64,000 bases of DNA, from assembly GCA_020052415.1 (NCBI GenBank), contig JAGVPB010000078.1:1-64000 (forward strand), read 5' to 3'. This DNA is from Bacteroidales bacterium. GTDB taxonomy: Bacteria > Bacteroidota > Bacteroidia > Bacteroidales > JAADJA01. Position numbers and translations under genes: made by a program. Below the pieces are notes generated by a model, which was not told the DNA's origin, did no database searches, and was given only the letters and a program-made list of their open reading frames with translations. Shown here in pieces: positions 53,637-63,205 of the stretch; position 1 is the stretch's first letter; each line of letters opens with the position of its first letter.

Positions 53637-56600
53637 ATGAAAACACTTTACTTAAAATTTGGATTCCTTGCAATTCTATTGCTTGCTTTTTACATCGTAA
53701 ATGCGTCTATTTTCCATTCCACCACCACCGGTGGTAACTGGAACACAGCCACCACCTGGCAGGAAGGGTCAGTTCCGACTTCAACAGATGATGTTATCAT
53801 CACGGGACCGGGAATAGTTTATGTGAATGCCAATTTGGCCTGTTATAACCTCACAGTGAATACCGGCGCCACTATTCAAAACCCTGTCGGTCAAACCCGG
53901 ACACTTACAATAAATGGAGATGCGGTTAACAATGGATATATATTACAAAGTACTGTTAACTTCACGGTTGAAGTTTATGGCAACATTGCAAATAACAGTT
54001 ACTGGGACCACTACAACCTTAAACTTATGGGAACTACAGCGCAAACCATCAGCCTGGCAACAGGATATTTGTTTGAGGTCAGCCAGTTGAACGATTTGGA
54101 CGGGTCAAGCCCAATAGATGTATTAACTGACCTGAGCTTTGAAGGTACAACAATCAACCTCGGAACAGCGGTTATGAACATGCCGGTTACCAAAGGAGGT
54201 ACGCTTTCCCTGAACGGCGGAACGCTACAGAACGGGGAAGTATATATGAATGCCGGCACACTTCACATGGAAAACAGCGCTAAACTTGTTGCAATTAATC
54301 TTCATGATGCAACTCTTACCGGAACAATAATGATTGGAACAAATGTGATTCTTTATGGACAGATCATCAATAATGGTGTTTTTCAAAATATTATCGGCAC
54401 TTCATCGGTTAGCACCTTTGACTGCGATTTTATTAATAACGGTTCTGTAAAGAATTCAAATGTCCCTTTGACTATCTCATGCACGGGTGATGTGGTAAAT
54501 AACGGAACATGGGAAAACACCTATTTGAATTTTACCGGAACCGGTGACCAGGATATTTCCTGTCCGAACGGCCATTATTTTTCTGTCCTCAATTTTACGG
54601 TGACAGATGCAGTGGGTAAACTAAATGCCTTAAGTAATTTGTCTTTTATTGGGTGTTCAGTTTTGCTGAACGGAGCTGAAATTATCGGCAATAACTATGA
54701 GATTTACATGACAAAAAGCACTACCCTCGCTATTATAAGGAATGGCATTATTTCCGATTTCACACTAACCGGAACTCATTTAATAGGAGATAATAATGTT
54801 TCTTATTTGGGAAACATTATAGTTGAAGATACTTTGCAAAATATTGTGGGAAATACTTTGCTTTTAAATATTACCGGTAATCTTACAAATAATGGTATCA
54901 TCACCAAAAGCAATGTCAATTTCTCAATCAACCTGAGCGGCAATTTTATCAACAACGGTGTTTTTACCCCAGCTTACTTATATACGACCGGCGCTGTAAA
55001 CCAGGATATCACCTGCACGCCTTCCAATCCAATCCGGTGCCAGCAGTTTAATGACAGTGATCCGGCTACATCTGTTACTTTGCTTTCCGATATCACATTC
55101 AATGGAACTTCAATCAATATGGGTACAGGCAATCTCATTATTCCGGCAGCCAAAGGATCTACCCTGACACTTACCGGTTCAACCCTGATAAACACCTACC
55201 TCCAGGCTAATGGAAATACTATAATCATGAGTAACAACGGCACGTATGATGCCGGTTTGCATGGAAGCGTCAACATCAACAATTTCACCCTTGAGGGAAC
55301 GATGATTGTTTCAGGTTCCGGAAATAATCTTTCAGGCGAAGTCACGAACAATGGAACGATTAAGAATATTATCGGCAATACAATTACCCTTGATATTGAT
55401 GGAAATATCACGAACAACGGTACAATTCAAAATTCAAATGTTAATTTTACTGTCAATGCAAAGGGCAATGTCATCAACAACGGAACCTGGAGCAACTATT
55501 CATTAAAATTGAACGGGATTTCGGATCAGTACATTACCTGCCTTAACAATCACTTTTTTTCTTGTGCAAATTTTGTGAACGAAAAGGTAACCGGATCAGC
55601 CTTCACTTCAGGAGACCTTAATTTTACAGGGACTGTCGTTAACTTCAACGGAAATACCCTTGATGCCTCATCGGGAAATCCGATGACTGTAAGTGGCGGT
55701 CATTTTGAAAACATTACGATTGACGGGTTCGGAAATGAGCTAACTTGTAGTAATTCGCACTATTTTTTCAATACATCACTTATAGATGTAAGGCTATATG
55801 GAACAATGAATTTTGCAACCGGAAACTCAGTAACGGATGTAACCAATAATGGTATTTTTCAGAACCAGGTAGGAACATCTTCTATCGTTACAGCCTATGG
55901 AACCACATTAAATAATGGCTCGGTTCAAAATGGGATCAATGTAAACCTGGTCATGGATGTCCTCGGTAATATCACCAACACCGGGACCTGGAATAATTCA
56001 CAAACAAATATAAAAGGAACCGCATTTCAGCAAATCCAGATCATAGATAATAATGATATCACAGGTCAGGTCAGATTTATTTCCAATACGACAGGATCGC
56101 CCTATCAATGGTATATAAACGGATTCTTATTAAATAGCGCTGATTTTAGCGGTAAAAATTCAGAAACACTCACCTGGCTTGTTCCGGTTTCTCCCACGCA
56201 TAACGGCACGTATCATTGCCAGGCAGCAGGCGGCTTATCGCGCGATATCCAGGTCGGAAATAAGGACATTGTCATTGATATTGGAGTATTTCTTGAAGGA
56301 TGCTTCAATGGAACAGATATGAATACTACCCTGCATACAGACGGATTTCTCCCGCTTGTACAGCCCTTCAATACTGCTCCCTGGAATTACTCTGGCTTGG
56401 AGGAAGTGGGAAGTTTACCCAATGATGACGTAGTGGATTGGGTACTTATTGAGCTAAGGGATGCACCGGATGCAGCTTCTGCCACACCGGCTACGATTTA
56501 CGCACGTCAGGCTGCATTCTTGTTGAAGAATAAGAGTGTGGTTACAGGCGACGGAACAAGTTTGCTTGAATTCAGCGGAAGCATTACCCAAAATCTCTTT

Positions 56601-56936
56601 CTTGTGGTCTGGCACCGGAATCACCTCGGAGTCATGTCGGCTGTTCCACTTGTGAAAGCAGGTGGTTTATACAGCTATGATTTCAGTATAGGCGCTGGCC
56701 AGGCTTATGGAACCGATGCGCAGATCGAAATTGCTCCCGGGGTCTGGGGGATGATCACGGGCGATGGAAATGGCGATGGTACGATTAACTTATCAGATAA
56801 GACGGTTTGGAATAATGATGGAGCCAAAAGCGGTTACCATGCTGCAGATTACGACATGAACGGAAGGGTTAATAACCAGGATAAGAATGATAGATGGTAT
56901 GTCAAACAAGGAAGACAGTGTCAGGTTCCCCAATGA
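53637..56936 (+). CDS. Beta-helical adhesin-like protein with Ig-like domain and LEGPFNG/dockerin-like module
   Basis: A 1099-aa exported protein; the ATG at 53637 is chosen because MKTLYLKFGFLAILLLAFYI is a signal peptide, while the upstream Met overlaps the preceding gene. The region after it (STTTGGNWNTATTWQEGSVP) and residues ~40-800 form repetitive beta-helix-like rungs (NNGTIKNIIGNTITLDIDGN, NVTNNG patterns rich in Asn, Gly, Thr). An Ig-like domain (YQWYINGFLLNSADFSG ... HNGTYHCQAAGG) precedes the module at ~878-1099 (IGVFLEGCFNGTDMNTTL ... APWNYSGLE ... VDWVLIELRDA ... VVWHRNHLGVMS ... GDGNGDGTINLSDK ... YDMNGRVNNQDKNDRW ... QCQVPQ). The Phe-Asn motif is preceded by Cys instead of Pro-Phe. 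Likely a surface adhesin or glycan-binding protein. Confidence 0.86.
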   Translation: MKTLYLKFGFLAILLLAFYIVNASIFHSTTTGGNWNTATTWQEGSVPTSTDDVIITGPGIVYVNANLACYNLTVNTGATIQNPVGQTRTLTINGDAVNNGYILQSTVNFTVEVYGNIANNSYWDHYNLKLMGTTAQTISLATGYLFEVSQLNDLDGSSPIDVLTDLSFEGTTINLGTAVMNMPVTKGGTLSLNGGTLQNGEVYMNAGTLHMENSAKLVAINLHDATLTGTIMIGTNVILYGQIINNGVFQNIIGTSSVSTFDCDFINNGSVKNSNVPLTISCTGDVVNNGTWENTYLNFTGTGDQDISCPNGHYFSVLNFTVTDAVGKLNALSNLSFIGCSVLLNGAEIIGNNYEIYMTKSTTLAIIRNGIISDFTLTGTHLIGDNNVSYLGNIIVEDTLQNIVGNTLLLNITGNLTNNGIITKSNVNFSINLSGNFINNGVFTPAYLYTTGAVNQDITCTPSNPIRCQQFNDSDPATSVTLLSDITFNGTSINMGTGNLIIPAAKGSTLTLTGSTLINTYLQANGNTIIMSNNGTYDAGLHGSVNINNFTLEGTMIVSGSGNNLSGEVTNNGTIKNIIGNTITLDIDGNITNNGTIQNSNVNFTVNAKGNVINNGTWSNYSLKLNGISDQYITCLNNHFFSCANFVNEKVTGSAFTSGDLNFTGTVVNFNGNTLDASSGNPMTVSGGHFENITIDGFGNELTCSNSHYFFNTSLIDVRLYGTMNFATGNSVTDVTNNGIFQNQVGTSSIVTAYGTTLNNGSVQNGINVNLVMDVLGNITNTGTWNNSQTNIKGTAFQQIQIIDNNDITGQVRFISNTTGSPYQWYINGFLLNSADFSGKNSETLTWLVPVSPTHNGTYHCQAAGGLSRDIQVGNKDIVIDIGVFLEGCFNGTDMNTTLHTDGFLPLVQPFNTAPWNYSGLEEVGSLPNDDVVDWVLIELRDAPDAASATPATIYARQAAFLLKNKSVVTGDGTSLLEFSGSITQNLFLVVWHRNHLGVMSAVPLVKAGGLYSYDFSIGAGQAYGTDAQIEIAPGVWGMITGDGNGDGTINLSDKTVWNNDGAKSGYHAADYDMNGRVNNQDKNDRWYVKQGRQCQVPQ

Positions 56937-57052
56937 TATTTAAGGTACTGAACTTTGATTCAAAATTCTGAAAGGAGGTAATAGTTAATATTAATTAAAA
57001 GTCAGCAAAGGAAAGTACACTGCGTGCATCTTCTCAAATAATAACCAAATTA

Positions 57053-57080
57053 GGGTGTCCCAATACGGGGCACCTTTTTT
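57053..57080 (+). terminator. Rho-independent terminator after the beta-helical adhesin
   Basis: The arms ggtgtccc and ggggcacc (with one G-T pair) surround a 5-nt loop and lead into cctttttta. It closes the 49.1-56.9 kb cluster. Confidence 0.8.
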
Positions 57081-57227
57081 ATTGCTTCAAAAGAAATAAC
57101 GATTCATTTGTAAGCAACATCTTGAATTATGGATAGTGTTTTAATCATGAAAAAGATTCAATAATAATATTTTCTGCAGTGTTATATCATATTTGATTAA
57201 ATTTACCCGTTATTTTTTTTTGATAAC

Positions 57228-57974
57228 ATGAGGTTAAAGATTTTTATTCAGGTTTTTAGTTTAAGCCTGGTTACAATTATACTTTCAACCACTGTTCTTC
57301 CCCAGGGCTGTGAAGACCTTTCCTTTACTGATAAAAACCGCAAATGGTCGGTAAATTTGAATGGCGGGATAACTTCTTTTTTCGGAGATTTAAGTTATTT
57401 TGATCTTGACGGCTGGAATAAAATTACTGCAGAAAGCGGTCCTGCCGGTGGTCTGGTACTTACTCATTATGTAAACAATTGGTTAGGAATCTCCGGTCAA
57501 ATATTTGCAGGTAATATTTCCGGAGGAAACAATGTCAATTATACCTTTACAACAACTCTTGTTGAATATAATCTTAATGCAAGTATTAATTTTTCGAAAT
57601 TAGTGAAACAATACCCTTATTCGAAATTTGGCATATCGGGTTATCTTGGCATTGGAAACCTGCTCTTTTATTACAAGCAGTTTGAGTACACGAATGATAA
57701 CTCTTCGACAATAAAAACCAGTTCCCGTGTTCCGGAATTTGTTTTCTTCTTTGGCGGAAAAGCAAATTATAAAGTTTGGGAGAATCTTGCCCTGACTGCG
57801 GATCTCAGCATACATCAGTTGCAAAATGACAAACTGGATAACCTTTCCAGAAGCGGCGATTTTGATTATTTCAGTTATTTTAATGCCGGTATTGAATATT
57901 ATTTCAATGTGAGGTTAAATAAACCATTTAAAAACACTGCCCGGAAAATTCCAAACAGAAGAAAAGTGAATTAA
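57228..57974 (+). CDS. Outer-membrane beta-barrel protein
   Basis: A 248-aa protein with an N-terminal signal (LKIFIQVFSLSLVTIILSTT). After it, alternating amphipathic strands (KWSVNLNGGITSFFGDLSYF, FGISGYLGIGNLLFYYKQF, NLALTADLSIHQLQNDKL) end with FNAGIEYYFNVRL, the usual pattern of small porin-like or DUF6089/OmpW-like barrels in Bacteroidota. The final ~20 residues are basic. No specific ligand can be proposed. Its spacing (290 bp after the previous gene, behind a terminator) suggests its own promoter. Confidence 0.7.
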   Translation: MRLKIFIQVFSLSLVTIILSTTVLPQGCEDLSFTDKNRKWSVNLNGGITSFFGDLSYFDLDGWNKITAESGPAGGLVLTHYVNNWLGISGQIFAGNISGGNNVNYTFTTTLVEYNLNASINFSKLVKQYPYSKFGISGYLGIGNLLFYYKQFEYTNDNSSTIKTSSRVPEFVFFFGGKANYKVWENLALTADLSIHQLQNDKLDNLSRSGDFDYFSYFNAGIEYYFNVRLNKPFKNTARKIPNRRKVN

Positions 57975-58091
57975 TATTCGAACAATTTTCGATGATAAAA
58001 CAGACATTCTGTTTTTTCATTTCTGTTTTATTCATGGATTTACGAAATTATTGCATATTTTTACGTGGCTCAATCCATTACGAATATTCTT

Positions 58092-60797
58092 ATGTCAAAA
58101 AGTTTACCACGCATTCTTATCTGCGCAGATGTTAAAATTCAAAGTATAATACACAAACTGCAGGCAACTCATTTAAAAGCAGATTGTATTTTTACAAGTT
58201 CAGCCGCTGAAACTGAAGCGCTTCTCAGAAATTCAAAATTTGATCTCATTGTTTTCCAGTTGGATTATACTGAAGAGGAAAAGCTCAATTTTTACCGGCT
58301 CCATTTAGATCTGACAAAAAAGAACCCGGTTCCGGTATTATATCTTTATCAACATAAAATTGAAAATCTTTCCGGAATCGAAAAGATAGAACCGGGAACT
58401 TTCGATATAATTAATGAACGTTTCGAAAGCCGGATTCTTTTCAATAAAATTGTTGTTTTCCTGGAGATTGCAAGGTTAAGAAACAAATTGACGAACTCAA
58501 ATACCAGATTAACAAAATCTCCAAAATTAAAAGAGAAGGTGATTTTCGAAAAATTAAATGAAAGAACCAAACAATTATCCCGTGAGATTACTGAACATAT
58601 AAAAACCAAACTCGAAGCAAATAAAAATTTTTTAAGCTTATATCCAAAACTGGAAATTCTTGAAAAAATAATAGAAAGCATTCCCGGACCCATAGCATTA
58701 AAAAACAGTAAAGGAAAGTATGTTACATGTAACAATGCGTTTGAAGATTTTCTTGGAATCAGAAAAGCTGAACTCATTGGAAAGTCAGTATTTGACAATG
58801 CCTATCCGGCTTTCGCCAAAAAAATCCACACTTCGGATATGGAGGTGATAAAAACCGGGAATATCCATATTTACGAAACCAGGTATCAAAGAAATGATGG
58901 TTCATTCATGGATTTGATGATTTACAAAAGCCGGATATTTCTTGCCCCTAAAAACGAACCTGGTATTATTACCCTCGTAATTGATATTACACAAACCAGG
59001 AGAGCAGAAGATTTGCTGAATATTCAGTACACCATTGATTACCTCTCATCCCTGAATAAAGGATTGAAAAGGACCCTTGAAAACATCCTGGATTATATTT
59101 TCACACTTTATTGGGTAGATGCGGGTGGTATTTATTTGTATGACAATGATGAAGAAAAATTAAATCTTATATGTCATAAGGGATTATCAAAAAAAATTGT
59201 CAGAAAAGTAAGCAATTATGGTAAGGGTTCACATCAGATGGACATTCTTCTAAAAGGGTCAAATCTCTTTAATAAATCAAATGAAATGTTTCCTGAAAGT
59301 AAAGTCCGGCTTTTGTCTGAAGGAATTTTGTCTGTAGCAATATTGCCGTTGATTGACAGCAACAACAGCAGGGTTATAGGGAGCCTCAATCTGGCATCTA
59401 AGAATTTTGAGGAAATATCAGAACAGGATAAAAAAGGAATAGAATCCATCGCGGTCAGAATTGTCAACCTTATCATATATGCCCAAAGCCAGGAAAAGCT
59501 TAAAGAAGCACAATCATTACTTGAAAACAAGGTAGAGGAAAAAACCAATGAACTGAACAAAACAATAAATGCACTGATCCTTAAGGAAAATGAAATCAGA
59601 AATAGTGAACAAAAGTACCGTGATTTACAGGAAAATCTTCCTATTGGTATCTTTTCTACCAGCCCTGATGGAAAGTTACTCTATGCCAATAGTGCAGCAG
59701 TTTCAATATTCGGGTATGATTCACCAGAAGAAATGAAGAAAGTACCGGTTATAGATTTATATCATTCGAAAGAAGAAAGAAATGAATTGATCCAGACTTT
59801 AATCTCGAAAGGACAATTAATCAATACTGAAATTCAGTGTGTAAGAAAAGACAGGTCTGTATTCTGGGGGCTTATCAGGGTACAGACTGTTTTTGACAGC
59901 AAAGGAATGCCCAATTTTTTTGATGGTGTAATTGAAGATATTTCAGAGGTCAAGGATACAAAGATGAGACTCGATGAAGCCAATAAAAAAATTATCAGAG
60001 CCAATCAAAATCTTGAAAAAAAGATTCAGGATGCACTCAGGAAACAGGAAGAACAAAATGCATTATTGATACAAAAATCAAAATTAGAATCACTGGGTGA
60101 ACTATCATCCGGAATTGCCCATGAGATCAATCAGCCGCTCGGAGTAATGGCTCTTTCTTTTGAAAATCTAAAACTGAAAATCACTTCTCAGCAACTGACC
60201 GCTAAATATCTCGATAATAAGTTCCGGTCAATTGAAGGTAATATCGGGAGAATCAGAAACATTATTGATCATATCAGAACTTTTTCACGCGATCAGGACT
60301 CCTTTACTTTAGATAAAGTTAATGTGAATAAAGTTGTCGGAAAAGCATTATCTATGATCGGGGCTCAGTACCGGAATCATAATATAAATATCCTCCTCGA
60401 TTTAAAGGAAGATATTGGTTTTACAGTTGGCAGCAACCTGAAACTCGAGCAGGTAATACTCAACCTGCTTTCCAATTCAAAATATGCCCTGGAAGAAAAA
60501 GGGACTTTTATAGGTGAATCTGAATTCACGAAAGAAATTCTGATTAAAACTGATGCTACCTCAAAGAAGATTATTTTAATGATAGAAGATAACGGAGCCG
60601 GTATCAATTTCAAAGATTTATCGCGAATTTTTGATCCTTTTTTTACTACGAAACCGGAAGGTTTTGGTACAGGGTTGGGCTTATCCATTGTTTATGGACT
60701 TGTTAAAGATATGCGGGGGGAAATTGTTGTAAGCAGTAAAGAAAAAAAATATACAAAATTTAAGATTTCTTTTCCACGATTCCCGGAAAATGATTAA
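58092..60797 (+). CDS. PAS/GAF sensor histidine kinase with pseudo-receiver N-terminus
   Basis: A 901-aa soluble kinase; ATG 58092 is preferred over an upstream GTG. The first ~135 residues look like a receiver domain (LPRILICADVKIQSIIHKLQ ... FDLIVFQLDYTEEE) but without a clear phospho-Asp after the third strand. They are followed by PAS (~200-310; IPGPIALKNSKGKYVTCNNA), GAF (~330-470), a coiled coil and a second PAS (~515-640). The catalytic end has HisKA H677 (SSGIAHEINQPLG) and ATP-binding boxes NLLSNSKYALEE, IEDNGAGINF, FGTGLGLSI. No membrane helix is seen, so it senses a cytoplasmic cue. The NtrC-type regulator 300 bp downstream is the probable partner. Confidence 0.88.
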   Translation: MSKSLPRILICADVKIQSIIHKLQATHLKADCIFTSSAAETEALLRNSKFDLIVFQLDYTEEEKLNFYRLHLDLTKKNPVPVLYLYQHKIENLSGIEKIEPGTFDIINERFESRILFNKIVVFLEIARLRNKLTNSNTRLTKSPKLKEKVIFEKLNERTKQLSREITEHIKTKLEANKNFLSLYPKLEILEKIIESIPGPIALKNSKGKYVTCNNAFEDFLGIRKAELIGKSVFDNAYPAFAKKIHTSDMEVIKTGNIHIYETRYQRNDGSFMDLMIYKSRIFLAPKNEPGIITLVIDITQTRRAEDLLNIQYTIDYLSSLNKGLKRTLENILDYIFTLYWVDAGGIYLYDNDEEKLNLICHKGLSKKIVRKVSNYGKGSHQMDILLKGSNLFNKSNEMFPESKVRLLSEGILSVAILPLIDSNNSRVIGSLNLASKNFEEISEQDKKGIESIAVRIVNLIIYAQSQEKLKEAQSLLENKVEEKTNELNKTINALILKENEIRNSEQKYRDLQENLPIGIFSTSPDGKLLYANSAAVSIFGYDSPEEMKKVPVIDLYHSKEERNELIQTLISKGQLINTEIQCVRKDRSVFWGLIRVQTVFDSKGMPNFFDGVIEDISEVKDTKMRLDEANKKIIRANQNLEKKIQDALRKQEEQNALLIQKSKLESLGELSSGIAHEINQPLGVMALSFENLKLKITSQQLTAKYLDNKFRSIEGNIGRIRNIIDHIRTFSRDQDSFTLDKVNVNKVVGKALSMIGAQYRNHNINILLDLKEDIGFTVGSNLKLEQVILNLLSNSKYALEEKGTFIGESEFTKEILIKTDATSKKIILMIEDNGAGINFKDLSRIFDPFFTTKPEGFGTGLGLSIVYGLVKDMRGEIVVSSKEKKYTKFKISFPRFPEND

Positions 60798-60941
60798 TGT
60801 AATTGTAAATAATTTGGGTGGATAAAAAAATAATATTCTCCCAATTTTAAGCGGAAAATTTTGACGCGATTAAAAATCGAAAAATCAAATTTATAAATAC
60901 TTATTTTTTATGTTTCTGAATTTCTGATTGTTACGATTTAC

Positions 60942-60986
60942 ATATAGTGGTTTCCCACTATATTTTTTTTTAGTGGTTTCCCACTA
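60942..60986. promoter_or_regulatory. Twin palindromic operator
   Basis: The hairpin-like palindrome tagtgg-tttc-ccacta occurs twice, as 60942-60963 (extended to 9-bp arms) and 60971-60986. The copies are 27 bp apart and separated by a T-run. The second ends 22 bp before a -7 box, a typical place for a repressor or autoregulator. Confidence 0.6.
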
Positions 60987-61008
60987 TATAATTAATAAAA
61001 GTATGACC

Positions 61009-61016
61009 TATATTTG
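61009..61016 (+). promoter_or_regulatory. Candidate -7 element for the NtrC-type regulator
   Basis: TATATTTG is a full TAnnTTTG match, 84 bp before the ATG at 61101. It lies close behind the twin palindromes. Confidence 0.5.
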
Positions 61017-61100
61017 TGTCAAAGAATATAGAAATTGATATATCATTAGGTCGAAATAATAAATATTGTATTATATTTTTCGAAACTCATTTTTCTAACT

Positions 61101-62474
61101 ATGAACCATTTTCAAAACGTGCTAATCTTAGATGACGAAAAAGGATTCAGGGATGAAATAGGTGAATATTTGTCCGGAGAGGGTTATCAGGTATTTCCGG
61201 CAGGCTTACCTTCACATGCACTGGCACTTACAACGTCCAACCCTATTGACATCGCTCTTTTCGATATTCGTTTACCCGAAATGGATGGACTGACTCTTTT
61301 GCAGAAAATGAAACAGGATCATCCGCAGATCGAAGTCATCATGATGACAGGATTCGGTGATATGGACAGTGTTATCAAGGCACTGCGGCTTGGAGCTATT
61401 GATTTTCTAAAAAAGCCATTCAAGCTCAACGAATTAAAAGAAATCATTGAACGGACACTAAAATTCAGAACGATAAAAAAAGCTCTTGTCGAAAAGGAAA
61501 AAATCGAGAATGAAATATTGTCCGGTGAAATCAGGATGATCGGCCAAAGTGAAGCCATGAAAAACATCCGGCTTCTGATTCAAAAGATTTCCTTATTATC
61601 CGATACTACAGTTCTCATTACAGGCGAGAGCGGCACCGGAAAAGAACTTGTAGCCAGGGCAATTCATAATCTTAGCCCGCGAAAAAACAACAGGTTCCTG
61701 CCGGTCAATTGTTCAACCATCCCTGAAGAACTTTTTGAAAACGAATTTTTTGGACATTCCAAAGGATCCTATACCGACGCCAAATTTGACCAGAAAGGAT
61801 TATTTGAAGTTGCTGATAAAGGTTCATTGTTCCTGGATGAAATAGGTGATTTGAAATATTCTATGCAGGCCAAAATGCTGAGGGTGATTGAAGACAAGAA
61901 AATATCGAGGATCGGGCAGTATTCTGAAAAAACGGTAGATGTAAGGATAATAGCCGCAACCAATCAAAACCTTGAGCAACTGATTGAGAACAAATTATTC
62001 CGCAAGGATCTTTACCATCGTTTGAATCTTTTCAGAATTGACATTCCGCCTTTACGTCATCGTAAAGAAGACATTCCGTTACTATTTGACTTTTTCGTCG
62101 AAGACTTATCAAAAAAATTAGGTAAGCCCATTCGAAAAATAGAGAAATCTGTAATCACTAAATTAATGAATTACGAATTTCCGGGAAATGTAAGGGAATT
62201 GAAAAACACCATCGAAAGGTCTGTGATCTTATGTGACAAAGATGTACTTACCGAAAAATGTTTTAGCATTATTGATATACTTGCATTAAAGAAAAAAAAT
62301 GTTGATAATGAAGATGATATTGAATTGCTTAGCCTGGACCAGATTGAAATAAAATCCATCAGGAATGCACTTCGAAAAACCAAAAACAATAAGTCAAAAG
62401 CTGCTCAAATGTTAAATATATCAAGGCAAGCCCTTGACCGTAAGATTAAAAAATTTAATAACTTTTCAAATTAA
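61101..62474 (+). CDS. NtrC-family (sigma-54-type) response regulator
   Basis: A 457-aa regulator. The receiver domain (~1-120) has DDE near residue 12, D55 (FDIRLPEMDG), Thr in MMTGFG and Lys in FLKKPF. The central AAA+ domain (~150-385) has Walker A GESGTGKE (~175), the loop GSYTDA (222-227) where sigma-54 activators usually have GAFTGA, and the Walker B-type FLDEIGD. The C-terminal Fis-type helix-turn-helix (NNKSKAAQMLNISRQALDRK) binds DNA. Phe-to-Tyr is a tolerated change in the loop, but Gly-to-Asp is unusual, so contact with sigma-54 may be altered. It probably pairs with the kinase upstream. Confidence 0.92.
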   Translation: MNHFQNVLILDDEKGFRDEIGEYLSGEGYQVFPAGLPSHALALTTSNPIDIALFDIRLPEMDGLTLLQKMKQDHPQIEVIMMTGFGDMDSVIKALRLGAIDFLKKPFKLNELKEIIERTLKFRTIKKALVEKEKIENEILSGEIRMIGQSEAMKNIRLLIQKISLLSDTTVLITGESGTGKELVARAIHNLSPRKNNRFLPVNCSTIPEELFENEFFGHSKGSYTDAKFDQKGLFEVADKGSLFLDEIGDLKYSMQAKMLRVIEDKKISRIGQYSEKTVDVRIIAATNQNLEQLIENKLFRKDLYHRLNLFRIDIPPLRHRKEDIPLLFDFFVEDLSKKLGKPIRKIEKSVITKLMNYEFPGNVRELKNTIERSVILCDKDVLTEKCFSIIDILALKKKNVDNEDDIELLSLDQIEIKSIRNALRKTKNNKSKAAQMLNISRQALDRKIKKFNNFSN

Positions 62475-62475
62475 C

Positions 62476-62571
62476 AGACTGTTTAAAAATGAAAACTGAA
62501 CTTTGCATCTGGAAAATAAATTTTTCCCATTGACGAGTAAAAACCATACTATTTAAAAATTTAAACAGTCT
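62476..62571. repeat. 12-bp inverted repeat after the NtrC-type regulator
   Basis: The arms agactgtttaaa (62476-62487) and tttaaacagtct (62560-62571) enclose 72 nt. The left arm begins just after the stop. It could be a terminator or a small palindromic element. Confidence 0.5.
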
Positions 62572-62640
62572 CTAAATTTTCTTTGTTCACCAGGTGAGGT
62601 TATCAATATCCTGTTTGCAAAGAACGCCCATAATCGGGCA

Positions 62641-62664
62641 AAAGCCCGGAAGCGGGCATTTTTT
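62641..62664 (+). terminator. Rho-independent terminator
   Basis: The arms gcccg and cgggc with a 4-nt loop are followed by catttttt. A second small hairpin (gcccataatcgggc, 62625-62638) lies just before it. Confidence 0.75.
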
Positions 62665-62854
62665 CATATTTCCTTTCTTTTCGGCTAATATTACTTATAC
62701 CTTGTCTATTCCGGCATAGCAGTACTGTTTTTATATGGTCAGTTATCCAGATTCCGGTGTTTTTATATCGTTGTTTATCAACATATTAAGTGCGGCATGA
62801 GATTGGAATGAATCCAAAATCTGAAAGCCGGGTTAAGGCTAATCAATCAAAGCA

Positions 62855-63205
62855 ATGAAAATACTGATACAATTACGGGATGCAGCCGCCGATAGTGAAA
62901 TTAAAGAATTTACTGAAGGTGATGGTAAAAAAGTTTATATCTCCCACTCAACCGAGGAATCAATAACACAGTTAAGCAACCATCGTTTTGAGAAAGCGGT
63001 AGTAAGTCTGAGAGGCATTAATGATGCGGCCATACTCAAATACATGAACGATTATTACCCGGAAATTAAGGTGGTGGTTATCGCCAATAAAACCTTTGAT
63101 GACATTATTTCCATTTTTAAAAAGGTCAACTATTCAATCATTCACGAACCACTCCAGCTTTCAGAATTAAAATCTCAGTTAACCAACACCCTCAGCCAGA
63201 TGTAG
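62855..63205 (+). CDS. Stand-alone degenerate receiver-like protein
   Basis: A 116-aa protein whose second half follows the strand/helix order of receiver domains (FEKAVVSLRGINDAAILKYM, IKVVVIANKTFDDIISIF, YSIIHEPLQLSELKSQL). The phospho-acceptor position reads VVSLRG rather than an Asp-containing strand, and the conserved Lys before Pro is replaced by Glu (HEP). Phosphotransfer is therefore unlikely. It could serve as an adaptor. The next gene starts directly after its stop. Confidence 0.6.
   Translation: MKILIQLRDAAADSEIKEFTEGDGKKVYISHSTEESITQLSNHRFEKAVVSLRGINDAAILKYMNDYYPEIKVVVIANKTFDDIISIFKKVNYSIIHEPLQLSELKSQLTNTLSQM

Larger units (their letters stand above)
60798..61100 (+). other. AT-rich regulatory gap before the NtrC-type regulator
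   Basis: Holds twin palindromes (60942-60963 and 60971-60986) and a -7 box (61009-61016), described separately. The first ~140 bp after the kinase stop are plain AT-rich sequence. Confidence 0.5.
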
